Of a stretch of DNA of 64,000 nucleotides, positions 26,621 through 35,449 are shown piece after piece. Under the pieces are notes generated by a model. It did no database searches. It saw only the letters and a list, made by a program, of their open reading frames with translations, and had not been told where the DNA came from. The translations under genes were made by a program, and so were the position numbers. How positions within the stretch are numbered: position 1 is the first letter of the stretch; the number at the start of each line of letters is the position of its first letter. The stretch comes from an uncultured Bacteroidaceae bacterium (GTDB lineage Bacteria > Bacteroidota > Bacteroidia > Bacteroidales > Bacteroidaceae): NCBI GenBank assembly GCA_934426255.1, contig CAKRYD010000007.1, positions 1 to 64,000 on the forward strand, given 5' to 3'.

Positions 26621-29600
26621 ATGAGGAAATTTATTTTCACATTAAGTTTGGCTCTCCTCGCCACATTAGTGCCGCGAGCAGGCCAGGCGGACGACAACGT
26701 CCCCAAAGCAGATATTTTGGATGTTGTCTTCAATGAGGATGGATCGGCCTACGATGCTTCGCCGATGGACAATCCGATTCAGGTGTTTGGTAAGGATCTG
26801 ATAGAGACTTACTACAGTGAAAGCTACAAACGCACCATCCCCAAGCTGTTCAACCCATGGGGCGGAACAGGACAGACCTACTACAAGGTGGACTATGAGA
26901 ACAACCAGCAGTTCAAGGACGCGCTTGCCAATGGTCACACCCTTGAAACCTTGGTAATGGCCGACTATACGCTCGGCAGTCTGCCCGATTCGGAATGCAA
27001 GCCGTTTACCTCACATCAGAATGGCGGTACCGGTCTGATGGTTTCCAAGAAAGCCAACGGCGCCAACGGTTCCAATGAATTTGCTTTCCTTCCTTGCACC
27101 GGAGGTTCATATCGCTGGGTAAAATCAGGCGTACACCCCGAACCGGGAATCTTCTATCACCTGGTCGGTGTATATAATAAGGAAGAAGGCAAGGCCTACG
27201 TATATGTCAACGGAGAGTTGAAAGCCACCGTTGATGCTCCGGGCGATTTCACCTTCCCGACAGCTACGAACAACTGGTTCGGCATCGGTGCCGACCCAAG
27301 CGGTGAAACCGGCAACACGGCATGGAACGGCGAAGTGGCCATCGCCCGTATCTACGATGCTCCCCTGACGGCAGAACAAATTGCCGCACTGTACAAGCAA
27401 GTAGAGACCGGTCCCAACTACGGCCAGCTCTTGAAAAACAGTCTGGACAGCATTAACAATATCAACGAGACCTTCCCCGAGGGAACAAATCCGGGTTATT
27501 ACACAACAGAAGTACTCAACCAGTACAAAGTTGCCTATGACGATATTGCCAAGAGAGCCCTTGATGCCATCGAGCTCGGTGCTTCCGATGACGAATACAT
27601 CTCGTTGCGCACTGAGCTCATCAACAGCTATGCCGCCATCCACGAGCACGCTAACCCCATGAGCGACGGTTATTATTATTTCATCAACGGTTACGGGGAG
27701 TTTAAGAAACTGCAAGACGTAGAGATGGCCATGTGCGTCAACGCAGACAAGGAACTGTCATGGGGACCGTTCGACGGCAATCCGCTGCAGCTTTTCAAAG
27801 TCACGAAACTCGAAGACGGCAACTATAGCATCCAGAACGTGGCAAGCGGTGAATTCATCGGCACAAAAGATGGTGTAAGCGCGCTCGTTCCTATGACGGC
27901 AACACAGACCGTTCCGCAGACATTCACTTTATTGCATTCGGGTCAATGGAACATCGCGAACACAGAGAACTCCAGAGCCTATCACACCAAAAGCCACAAT
28001 AGCGGAGCAGGAACTGGCGGACGCATTGTTGCATGGCAAGCCGGTGTAGGAACAGGCTCTGCATGGATCTTGAATGCGGTAACCGACCAGGAAGTCATCG
28101 ACCGCGCCAACGAATTGGGTCCGAAAGAAATCGCAGCCGCCAAGCTGAAAGAGCTGATTGTTGATGCCAAAGCCGCACGCGACCTGGCCAACGAATATAC
28201 ACCGCTCATCACGAACGCCAACGATGCTGACGAGAACTGCCAGATCAGCAGCAATGCCAAAGAGCCCAAAGAAGGCGCATTCGCTAATTTGATCGACAAA
28301 AAATTTGATACGTTCTTCCATTCCTCATGGAGCATGGCTGAGCCCGAAGATTACCACAACTTGCAAGTAGACATGCTGGCATCGCAAGCAGGCATTTTCT
28401 TCAAGATGCAGCCAAGAAACAGTTCTTACGTGGATTTCCCCAACGATGTAGACATCTATGCCACCAACGATGAGACTCTTGGCAAGGATGCCAACAGCAG
28501 CAGCGAGTCATGGACAAAAGTGGCTCACTTTGACAGCGGTTTCCCCACCGACATAAACAGCATCTACACATCGCCGGCCATTACCTTTGAAGAGCCCTAC
28601 CGCTACTTCCGCATGGTGGTTTTGAACACTGTCTCAAAGAGAACAAACTCCAGCACTGGTCTTCCATACTTCACGCTCAGCGAATTCCAGCTATACAATT
28701 CCACACCGACCGCAAATTCGCAGTACAACACACTTGCCGGCATGAAAGAAGCCTGTGATGCGTTGGATGCCCTTGTAAAGGCCGATGAAGAGAAAGTGAC
28801 CAACATGACGGCAACCTTGGCCGACACCACCGAGCTGTTGGCTGCCACAAGAGCCGTACGCGCACTCTACGTAGACCGCGATGCCCTGGATGCCGCCTTT
28901 GCCGCATTGCTCGACTCGACCAAGAAAACCTACTCGGAAGCTCTCGGCTCGAAAGTCACCTTGGTTACCAACGCCACCGATGACGACAAGAACTGCCAGC
29001 TCAGCAGCAACGCCAAGGAACCAAGCGAAGGATCATTCGCAGGTCTGATAGACGGAACAACTTCGACCTACTTCCACAGCATCTACAGCGGAGCAGGCCC
29101 GGGCGACGGCATCAACCACAACCTGCAAATCGACCTGAAAGGCAACGCCACAAATTCGTTCTTCTATGAATTCACAGGCCGCACCGGCAGCTATTGTGAC
29201 ACGCCCAACAAGTTCAACATCTATGCCACCAACGATCCCGACCTGGGCAGCGACCCCAACAGTGAAGACTCACAATGGACATTGGTCAGCGAAGTGGACG
29301 AACCCACCATCCCGAACTCTGCGGAAGCACATTACACATCACCCGTCATCGAAATGGGCGACACCTACCGCTACATCCGCTTCTCCGTTATCGGCACCAC
29401 AAGCGGACGCACCAACGGAACGACGGGCATGCCTTTCTTCACGCTCAGCGAATTCCAGATGTACTCGGGTGTTGACCCACAACGTGTACAATACAACTAC
29501 AACCCCGAAGTGAAAGCTGCAGCCGATGCCCTGAAAGCCCTTATCGACAAGGGAGAGACAATGGGTTGGCATCAGGTATGGCAGGCCGACATCAACGAAT

Positions 29601-31003
29601 TGCGCAGTGCCATGAACAAACTGTTGGAATCCTATGTTGACACCACTCAGCTCGTGCTGCTCACCAGCAAGATGAACGCTTATGCCTTCAACACCATCGT
29701 AGACGAGGCTGCTATCGGCTGTGTCAAGAGTCAGGAAGCATTGGATGCATTCGAAACTTCGGTTGCAACCGCACGCAATTCCATCAACCCGCTCCAGCCG
29801 ACCAAGGCTTCTGTAGCCAAGGCCATTGAAGACATCAACGCCGCCTATCAAACACTCATGGACAACATAAACAAGGTAGAGCCCAACAAGTGGTACTACA
29901 TTGTCAGCAAGTCCAACCTTGCCTATTGTGCCAACAAGGCCATGTTCCTGAACAGCACCAACGTCGGAACAGACATCAGCTTCGGCCAGTATGACAGCGA
30001 AACCGGTGAATCCACCTATACAGAAGATGCCTATGCCATGTGGCGTCTCGTTCCCATCGAAGGCACCGAATACTACGGCATCCAGAACATGTGTACATCG
30101 CACTTCTTCGGTCCTATCCTCGGCAAAGGCAATAACTACAAGCTTCTGCTGCAAACACAGCCCTCGCCCTACCGCATCGACTACATCGGAAAGGGACAGC
30201 TCCAGATGGTATCCATCAATGATGCCAACCCCGAAGGCTACCAGCTCCATGCACAGAACGACGGCAGCATCATCGTGCCCTGGCCGACCGGCCTCGACGG
30301 AGCTTCTTGCTGGACATTCCTTCCTGTTGATGAAGAAAGCGTTGCCGGCATCCTCATCAAGCAGAACAGCATCCGCATCGAGACACTGCCGTTCGACATT
30401 CCGGCCGGTGCAACCTCTCTGATGTCATTGAACGAAGGTATCAACACCTATGCCGTCAAAGACTTGAAGGTTGACGAGGCAAGCAACACAACGACTCTCG
30501 AACTTACCGTTCAGGAAGATGTGAAAGCAGGTGTGCCGTTTATCATGACATATGGCGACTACACGCAGTATAACGAAGAGACGAGTCTGTATGACCACTT
30601 CTTCTTCCAGATTCCCGCCAATGTAGATTCGACCGAACATGAAGCAAACGGTCTGATCGGTACATTGAAAGGACTCACCATCCAAAAGTCAGGCTTCGGC
30701 TACATCGAAAATGACGGTCTGAAAGTGACCGCAGGCGAGGCCGTTTCCATCATCGGCCAACGCGGTTACATCGACCCGGCCAAGGTGAAGACGGGCGAAG
30801 GCAGCACCGACCTCGTGCTTACACTTGAAGGCGGCCTCATCAACGGCATCAACGTCATCGATGCTGCCAAGGCTTCCGACAAAGTCAACGTTTACTCCAT
30901 CGACGGCAAACTCTTGAAGAAGAATGTCAAGGCCACCGATGCCCACAAGAATCTGAAGAAAGGCATTTACATCATCGGCAAGAAAAAAGTTGCCATCAAG
31001 TAA
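26621..31003 (+). CDS. Large multi-domain T9SS cargo protein with LamG-like, F5/8 and lectin-like modules
   Basis: The 1460-residue protein begins with a signal peptide (about 1-23). Domains in order are a LamG/concanavalin-like domain (about 30-260, with GIFYHLVGVYNKEEGKAYVY), a helical linker, and a beta-trefoil-like segment (about 345-490). Two F5/8-type discoidin-like domains follow at about 525-690 and 775-955, plainly duplicated (NCQISSNAKEP and NCQLSSNAKEP; YFTLSEFQLY and FFTLSEFQMY). Then come another helical stretch, a second trefoil-like segment (about 1085-1240), and a C-terminal T9SS tail (VNVYSIDGKLLKK to KKVAIK). No catalytic domain is recognised, so it is probably a surface carbohydrate-binding protein or adhesin. 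It is alone between a strong promoter and a strong terminator. Confidence 0.82.
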   Translation: MRKFIFTLSLALLATLVPRAGQADDNVPKADILDVVFNEDGSAYDASPMDNPIQVFGKDLIETYYSESYKRTIPKLFNPWGGTGQTYYKVDYENNQQFKDALANGHTLETLVMADYTLGSLPDSECKPFTSHQNGGTGLMVSKKANGANGSNEFAFLPCTGGSYRWVKSGVHPEPGIFYHLVGVYNKEEGKAYVYVNGELKATVDAPGDFTFPTATNNWFGIGADPSGETGNTAWNGEVAIARIYDAPLTAEQIAALYKQVETGPNYGQLLKNSLDSINNINETFPEGTNPGYYTTEVLNQYKVAYDDIAKRALDAIELGASDDEYISLRTELINSYAAIHEHANPMSDGYYYFINGYGEFKKLQDVEMAMCVNADKELSWGPFDGNPLQLFKVTKLEDGNYSIQNVASGEFIGTKDGVSALVPMTATQTVPQTFTLLHSGQWNIANTENSRAYHTKSHNSGAGTGGRIVAWQAGVGTGSAWILNAVTDQEVIDRANELGPKEIAAAKLKELIVDAKAARDLANEYTPLITNANDADENCQISSNAKEPKEGAFANLIDKKFDTFFHSSWSMAEPEDYHNLQVDMLASQAGIFFKMQPRNSSYVDFPNDVDIYATNDETLGKDANSSSESWTKVAHFDSGFPTDINSIYTSPAITFEEPYRYFRMVVLNTVSKRTNSSTGLPYFTLSEFQLYNSTPTANSQYNTLAGMKEACDALDALVKADEEKVTNMTATLADTTELLAATRAVRALYVDRDALDAAFAALLDSTKKTYSEALGSKVTLVTNATDDDKNCQLSSNAKEPSEGSFAGLIDGTTSTYFHSIYSGAGPGDGINHNLQIDLKGNATNSFFYEFTGRTGSYCDTPNKFNIYATNDPDLGSDPNSEDSQWTLVSEVDEPTIPNSAEAHYTSPVIEMGDTYRYIRFSVIGTTSGRTNGTTGMPFFTLSEFQMYSGVDPQRVQYNYNPEVKAAADALKALIDKGETMGWHQVWQADINELRSAMNKLLESYVDTTQLVLLTSKMNAYAFNTIVDEAAIGCVKSQEALDAFETSVATARNSINPLQPTKASVAKAIEDINAAYQTLMDNINKVEPNKWYYIVSKSNLAYCANKAMFLNSTNVGTDISFGQYDSETGESTYTEDAYAMWRLVPIEGTEYYGIQNMCTSHFFGPILGKGNNYKLLLQTQPSPYRIDYIGKGQLQMVSINDANPEGYQLHAQNDGSIIVPWPTGLDGASCWTFLPVDEESVAGILIKQNSIRIETLPFDIPAGATSLMSLNEGINTYAVKDLKVDEASNTTTLELTVQEDVKAGVPFIMTYGDYTQYNEETSLYDHFFFQIPANVDSTEHEANGLIGTLKGLTIQKSGFGYIENDGLKVTAGEAVSIIGQRGYIDPAKVKTGEGSTDLVLTLEGGLINGINVIDAAKASDKVNVYSIDGKLLKKNVKATDAHKNLKKGIYIIGKKKVAIK

Positions 31004-31028
31004 CAGCCTCTCATAAGAACAATACAGC

Positions 31029-31062
31029 AAGAGCGCGGATTCTTTAGCGAATCCGCGCTCTT
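31029..31062 (+). terminator. Terminator after the 1460-residue gene
   Basis: AAGAGCGCGGATTC (31029-31042) pairs perfectly with GAATCCGCGCTCTT (31049-31062) over 14 bp. Confidence 0.85.
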
Positions 31063-31177
31063 CGTATACCCATCCGCGCCAACAACATCGGAAGCCGAAG
31101 CCTCGTTTTATCCGTAACGTAAGATACAAATTGCCTCTCCTGCCGGCAAAAAGAAATATCCCCGAAGCAAAGCAACC

Positions 31178-31259
31178 AAAAATCGGCGATTTTTGGCCTG
31201 AAAAACGGCGATTTCTTATCAAAAATCGGCGATTTTCAGGTGAAGAAACGGCGATTTTC
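31178..31259. repeat. Four phased near-palindromes AAAATCGGCGATTTT
   Basis: Four copies of a motif built on AAAATCGGCGATTTT (CGGCGAT cores at 31184, 31206, 31227 and 31249) are spaced 22, 21 and 22 bp apart, close to two helical turns. Copies 1 and 3 carry AATCGGCGATTTT; copies 2 and 4 carry AAACGGCGATTT. The unit is a palindrome except at its centre. No gene or T-run fits. The array lies between the terminator of the large secreted protein and the convergent panE end. Nothing else is seen in 31063-31328. Confidence 0.8.
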
Positions 31260-31328
31260 TACCACTATACTAAGGGGCTGCTTTTGAAAGGTGGCAACAA
31301 TAGCCCGTAACAAGCTGTTTTACTGCCG

Positions 31329-32246
31329 TTATGAAAGAGATTTGCCTATTTTAGCAGCCACATTTTTGTAGACGGGCATATTTACGCCCAGCCTGTCGCC
31401 CAGATCTATCATATCAAACAACAATCCTTGGATTTCCGAAGCATGGCCGCGCGCCAGATCCTTTTGCATGGAGGCCGTCGAACGCGGATCCAAGGAATCG
31501 ATAACACGCAGCCCGTACACCGCCATGTCCTCAGGAAAACGAATACCCAGCCGCAAACCCACAGACATGCTTTCGTGCGAAAGGGCGCGGAATGTTTCAC
31601 GTGCTTCACCCTCATGCTGCACCGCTCCAATTGCGCAGTCAAAACAGGCTCCCGTGCAAGCCATGGCCGAAATGAACGACCACTTGATGAATGTATCGCG
31701 GTTGATGTCATCGGAAACTTCAGCCTTTATGCCGCATTGCACCAATTCGTCGGCTACGGCCTGCATGCGGCTGAAGGCAACGCCCTGTTCGGGACGTGCT
31801 CCGAAAACCAGACGGAAGACACGCCCCATCTGCGAAACTTCACCATCTCCCGAGACGTAGCCCACGATATAGATGCAGCCGTCAAGAACCGTTGCATGAG
31901 GAACAAGGCGTCCGATGCGCAGCCCGGTGCCATAGACATTAAGTATGGGAATGACCAACGTATCCGAATGAGCCGCACGCCCTATCACGTCCTTGACCGA
32001 TTCGATCGAATAACCTTTTACACACACGAATATAACATCAGCCTTATCATCATATTCCTCGGCTGTGCAAGCCTTTATGGGCAGCATGCAGTCGCCCTTC
32101 AAAGCTGATTTCAGATGCAGGCCGTGCTCGCGAATCGCTTCCAAATGCCTGCCGCGCGCTATGCATGTCACATCGTGCCCTTCCAGAGCCAAAAAACCAG
32201 CAATGCTCCCACCCACACCACCGGTGCCAACTATCAAATACTTCAT
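31329..32246 (-). CDS. panE: 2-dehydropantoate 2-reductase
   Basis: The 305-residue NADPH-dependent ketopantoate reductase makes pantoate for pantothenate and coenzyme A. The N-terminus MKYLIVGTGGVGGSIAGFL is the Rossmann dinucleotide loop. VCVKGYSIESVKDVI has the Lys-containing VK segment of the family. The C-terminal helical domain has DTFIKWSFISAMACTGACF, with the catalytic Lys, and RSTASMQKDLARGHASEI, with the Ser and Glu of the active site. Length is normal. It is transcribed divergently from ung, with only 58 bases between the two start codons. A relative of unknown specificity in the ApbA/PanE family cannot be excluded. Confidence 0.88.
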   Translation of the reverse strand: MKYLIVGTGGVGGSIAGFLALEGHDVTCIARGRHLEAIREHGLHLKSALKGDCMLPIKACTAEEYDDKADVIFVCVKGYSIESVKDVIGRAAHSDTLVIPILNVYGTGLRIGRLVPHATVLDGCIYIVGYVSGDGEVSQMGRVFRLVFGARPEQGVAFSRMQAVADELVQCGIKAEVSDDINRDTFIKWSFISAMACTGACFDCAIGAVQHEGEARETFRALSHESMSVGLRLGIRFPEDMAVYGLRVIDSLDPRSTASMQKDLARGHASEIQGLLFDMIDLGDRLGVNMPVYKNVAAKIGKSLS

Positions 32247-32271
32247 ATAAGATGTTTTGTTTACAGATGTG

Positions 32272-32300
32272 CAAAGTTAGTGCTTAATTTCGTACTTTTG
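32272..32300. promoter_or_regulatory. Back-to-back panE and ung promoter elements
   Basis: The minus strand reads TAACTTTG (32279-32272) for panE and the plus strand reads TACTTTTG (32293-32300) for ung. The two -7 elements are only 13 bp apart, so the -33 region of each would cover the other and RNA polymerase could hardly bind both at once. The ung element ends 4 bases before its ATG. Confidence 0.6.
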
Positions 32301-32304
32301 CGCC

Positions 32305-32973
32305 ATGATTCCGTCATTCAAACTGCCGTCTGATTGGTCAGATGCCCTGTCAGGCGAAACAAGCAAGCCCTATTTTCAATCTCTGCACTCATTTGTAGAG
32401 GCCGAATATGCCATCCACGTGTGCTATCCCAATTCCAATGACATATTCGCGGCATTTCGCATATGTCCGCTTCATGAGGTAAAAGTCGTCATGCTGGGAC
32501 AAGACCCCTATCATGAGGCCGGACAGGCTCAAGGACTGTGCTTCTCGGTGCCAGACGGAATCAAAATGCCTCCTTCGCTCCGCAACATCTTCAAAGAACT
32601 GCAATCCGACACAGGTCTGCCCGTTCCCGGAAACGGTGACCTGACACGTTGGGCACAGCAAGGCGTACTTATGCTCAATGCCACGCTCACCGTTCGCGAG
32701 CATAAGGCCGGTTCGCATGCACGGCAGGGATGGGAAACATTCACCGATGCCGTTATCGGCACCGTCAGCCGTCAATGCGACCATGCTGCATTTCTATTAT
32801 GGGGCAGTTACGCACAGCAAAAAGCCGCGCTCATCGATGCCTCGCGTCACCTGCTGCTCTGCTCGGCTCACCCGTCGCCCCTCTCGGCTTACCGCGGTTT
32901 TTTCGGCAACCACCATTTCAGCAAGACCAACCAATTCCTTGTCCAGCACGGCAAGACTCCCATCAATTGGTAA
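32305..32973 (+). CDS. ung: Uracil-DNA glycosylase
   Basis: The 222-residue family 1 uracil-DNA glycosylase removes uracil from DNA to start base excision repair. The motifs are complete: water-activating loop VVMLGQDPYHEAGQAQGLCFSVP, GVLMLNATLTV, and the His loop LLCSAHPSPLSAYRGFFG. The N-terminus (MIPSFKLPSDWSDAL) lines up with the start of other Ung proteins and no other Met lies close by. Because the -7 promoter element ends at 32300, the mRNA should be leaderless or nearly so. The DUF3109 gene follows after 12 bases and is likely co-transcribed. Confidence 0.95.
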   Translation: MIPSFKLPSDWSDALSGETSKPYFQSLHSFVEAEYAIHVCYPNSNDIFAAFRICPLHEVKVVMLGQDPYHEAGQAQGLCFSVPDGIKMPPSLRNIFKELQSDTGLPVPGNGDLTRWAQQGVLMLNATLTVREHKAGSHARQGWETFTDAVIGTVSRQCDHAAFLLWGSYAQQKAALIDASRHLLLCSAHPSPLSAYRGFFGNHHFSKTNQFLVQHGKTPINW

Positions 32974-32985
32974 ACACGCACCACC

Positions 32986-33591
32986 ATGACCCAGAAATCA
33001 TTAGGAATAGTACAAGTAGGGAACGTTCTGCTTTCCATTGACTGCTTCAAGGAACAATTTGTCTGCAATCTGGCCGCCTGCCATGGCGCATGTTGCATTG
33101 AAGGCGATGCCGGGGCTCCCGTGACATTAGACGAAGTAATGGCTATCGAAGAAATTGTGCCTGAAATAGAGGCCGACCTGACAGAAGAAGCCCAAAACAT
33201 TATAAAGAGCCAAGGAATTGCCTACATCGACAGTGAAGGCGACCTTGTTACGAGCATAGTAAACGGGAAAGACTGCGTTTTTGCCTGCCGCGACAAACAA
33301 GGGAACTGCCTTTGTGCCATAGAGCGAGCCCAACGCGAAGGACGCATCCAGACAGCCAAGCCCATCTCCTGCTGGCTCTACCCTATCCGCATCAAAGAGT
33401 TCAAAGGAGGGCTCTTCGGTGCCAACTACCACCGCTGGGACATTTGCCAATGCGGCGTTGAGCTCGGCCGGAAGCTCAAGATTCCCGTATACAAATTTCT
33501 AAAGGAACCGCTCATAGCGCGTTTCGGTAAGGAATGGTATGCCGATCTGGAACAAACGGCACTTGAGCTTCAGGAACAAGGCCTCACCTGA
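32986..33591 (+). CDS. DUF3109 cysteine-rich protein
   Basis: The 201-residue cytoplasmic protein belongs to DUF3109, a Bacteroidetes-rich family of unknown function. It has clustered cysteines that could bind a metal or an iron-sulfur cluster: CNLAACHGACC near residue 27, CVFACRDKQGNCLC near 95, CWLYPIR near 125, and CQCG near 150. These resemble the YkgJ-type zinc/iron-binding cysteine box. It lies 12 bases after ung and probably shares its promoter, which hints at a link to DNA repair, but that is inference. Its stop is convergent with rnhB, 18 bases away. Confidence 0.85.
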   Translation: MTQKSLGIVQVGNVLLSIDCFKEQFVCNLAACHGACCIEGDAGAPVTLDEVMAIEEIVPEIEADLTEEAQNIIKSQGIAYIDSEGDLVTSIVNGKDCVFACRDKQGNCLCAIERAQREGRIQTAKPISCWLYPIRIKEFKGGLFGANYHRWDICQCGVELGRKLKIPVYKFLKEPLIARFGKEWYADLEQTALELQEQGLT

Positions 33592-33609
33592 AGCCTGAAG
33601 AATAGCAGT

Positions 33610-34218
33610 CTAATCTTCGAATGGAAGCTCGGGAGCCTCTGTGCCCAAGAGATTAAACGAAAGGCGATGATAAGGCGAAACGCCATATTTGCGAACTGCC
33701 TCGCGATGAGCCTTTGTCGGATAACCCTTGTTCTTATCCCATGAATAGCACAGATATTCCGCATGAAGCCGCTCCATATAATCATCGCGATAGGTCTTGG
33801 CCAAAATGCTTGCTGCCGCTATCGACAGGTATTTTCCGTCACCCTTCACAATGGTCTTGCAGGACAGTCCTTGATAAGGAACAAAACGATTTCCATCTAC
33901 TATAACTGCCTGCGGACGCACCTCAAGTCCGTCCAAAGCCCTGTGCATGGCAAGGATGGAAGCCCTCAAAATGTTAATCTCATCTATTTCTTTTGCTGTT
34001 ACAACCCCAATCGCCCAGGCAAGGGCATCGCGCTGGATGATGTTGCGCAATGCATAACGTTGCCGCGGTGTCAATTTCTTGCTGTCTGTAATCTCTTCGT
34101 TGGAATAATCCGATGGAAAAATGACAGCGGCAGCATACACGCTACCGGCCAAACATCCGCGCCCGGCTTCGTCACAACCGGCTTCAATCACATCCGGATG
34201 CAAATACGAGAACAACAT
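33610..34218 (-). CDS. rnhB: Ribonuclease HII
   Basis: The 202-residue enzyme cleaves RNA in RNA-DNA hybrids and at single ribonucleotides in DNA. Motif I is AGCDEAGRGCLAGSVYAAAV with the Asp-Glu pair of the active site. IVDGNRFVPYQGL gives the next catalytic Asp, and KGDGKYLSIAAASILAKTYRD gives the Lys, Ser and last acidic residue region. The DEAGRG motif defines type II. The gene follows sufS after 6 bases and is read with the suf operon. It ends with TAG, which matters for judging the TAG in murD. Confidence 0.95.
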   Translation of the reverse strand: MLFSYLHPDVIEAGCDEAGRGCLAGSVYAAAVIFPSDYSNEEITDSKKLTPRQRYALRNIIQRDALAWAIGVVTAKEIDEINILRASILAMHRALDGLEVRPQAVIVDGNRFVPYQGLSCKTIVKGDGKYLSIAAASILAKTYRDDYMERLHAEYLCYSWDKNKGYPTKAHREAVRKYGVSPYHRLSFNLLGTEAPELPFED

Positions 34219-34224
34219 GGCTTG

Positions 34225-35436
34225 TCAAAACATTTTGCTTACCAGCCCGATACCATTGCATAAGGCGTCCACTTCTTCGCGCGTATTATAGAAGGAAAAG
34301 GATGCACGCACCGTTCCTTCTATCCCCATACGTTCCATGACAGGCTGCGCACAATGGTGCCCCGTGCGTACTGCTATACCCAAGCGGTCCAACAGAGTGC
34401 CCATGTCGAGATGATGTATGTCGCGCACCAAAAAAGATACCACGGAATCCTTTTGCGGTGCCGTTCCAAACAGGCGCAGTCCCTCTATCTGCGACATGCG
34501 GGAGACGGCATATTCTGTCAAGCTGCGTTCATAGGCTTCGATTTCGTCCATGCCGATGGCCTTGACATAATCCAACGCAACAGCAAGGGCATGACTGCCT
34601 ACATAGTTGGGGGTTCCGGCTTCGAACTTATAGGGCAGACGTTCAAAGAGCGTCTTCTCAAAGCTCACAGAAGAAATCATCTCGCCACCGCCCTGATAAG
34701 GAGGCATCGCATCAAGCCAACGTTCCTTGCCATAAAGAACGCCTATGCCGGTAGGACCGTAAATCTTGTGGCCGCTGAATGCCAGGAAATCACAGTCGAG
34801 TTCCCGGACATCCACCTTGAAATGAGGAACGCTTTGCGCACCATCCACCAACACCGGGACATTGCGATCGTGGGCATAACGAATCATTTCCTTCACGGGA
34901 TTGACCGTTCCCAACACATTAGACACATGAGCAATGCTCACAAGACGGGTCTTTTCATTAAACAGCTTGTGGTAGTCTTCCTGTATAAGCATCCCCTCAT
35001 CGGTCATTGGAATAACACGCAGTTTCACGCCTTTTCGCCCACACAAGAGTTGCCAGGGAACGATATTGGAATGATGCTCCATGACAGAGACAATAACCTC
35101 GTCGCCCTCTTTAAGCAATTCGCCAAACGAGGATGCCACAAGATTGATGCTTTCTGTAGTGCCACGCGTAAAGACTATTTCGGAGACCGACGGTGCATTG
35201 ATGAAACCGCGCACCGTCTCGCGTGCCTGTTCAAGCAAGTCCGTTGCTTTCTCCGAAAGATAGTGCACCCCACGATGCACATTGGCATTGGCCGTATAAT
35301 ACTCTTCAACCTCGGCATCGACCACACAACGTGGTTTCTGAGCAGTAGCCGCATTGTCCAGGTAGACCAGCGGACGGCCATACACCTGCGTTGCCAAAAT
35401 CGGAAAATCCTCTCTTATTTTGTTTACCTCAAACAT
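34225..35436 (-). CDS. sufS: Cysteine desulfurase SufS
   Basis: The 403-residue pyridoxal-phosphate enzyme takes sulfur from cysteine for iron-sulfur cluster assembly. The PLP lysine is in FLAFSGHKIYGPTGIGVLYG at about residue 225. The active-site Cys is in VRTGHHCAQPVMERM near residue 365, and GTVRASFSFYNTREEVD is the usual C-terminal block. VDGAQSVPHFKVDV lies before the PLP Lys. The type II (SufS/CsdA) group is clear. It is third in a sufC-sufD-sufS-rnhB operon, 13 bases after sufD. No SufE or SufU partner is seen in the window. Confidence 0.94.
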   Translation of the reverse strand: MFEVNKIREDFPILATQVYGRPLVYLDNAATAQKPRCVVDAEVEEYYTANANVHRGVHYLSEKATDLLEQARETVRGFINAPSVSEIVFTRGTTESINLVASSFGELLKEGDEVIVSVMEHHSNIVPWQLLCGRKGVKLRVIPMTDEGMLIQEDYHKLFNEKTRLVSIAHVSNVLGTVNPVKEMIRYAHDRNVPVLVDGAQSVPHFKVDVRELDCDFLAFSGHKIYGPTGIGVLYGKERWLDAMPPYQGGGEMISSVSFEKTLFERLPYKFEAGTPNYVGSHALAVALDYVKAIGMDEIEAYERSLTEYAVSRMSQIEGLRLFGTAPQKDSVVSFLVRDIHHLDMGTLLDRLGIAVRTGHHCAQPVMERMGIEGTVRASFSFYNTREEVDALCNGIGLVSKMF

Positions 35437-35449
35437 AACTCGTCATTAT

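Noticed and set aside
29339..30250. Long minus-strand frame inside the 1460-residue gene
   Set aside because: It is an antisense shadow of a clearly coding frame with domain matches on the plus strand.
31178..31259. CRISPR or terminator array
   Set aside because: The unit is short and palindromic with 21-22 bp period and lacks spacers, T-runs and cas genes.
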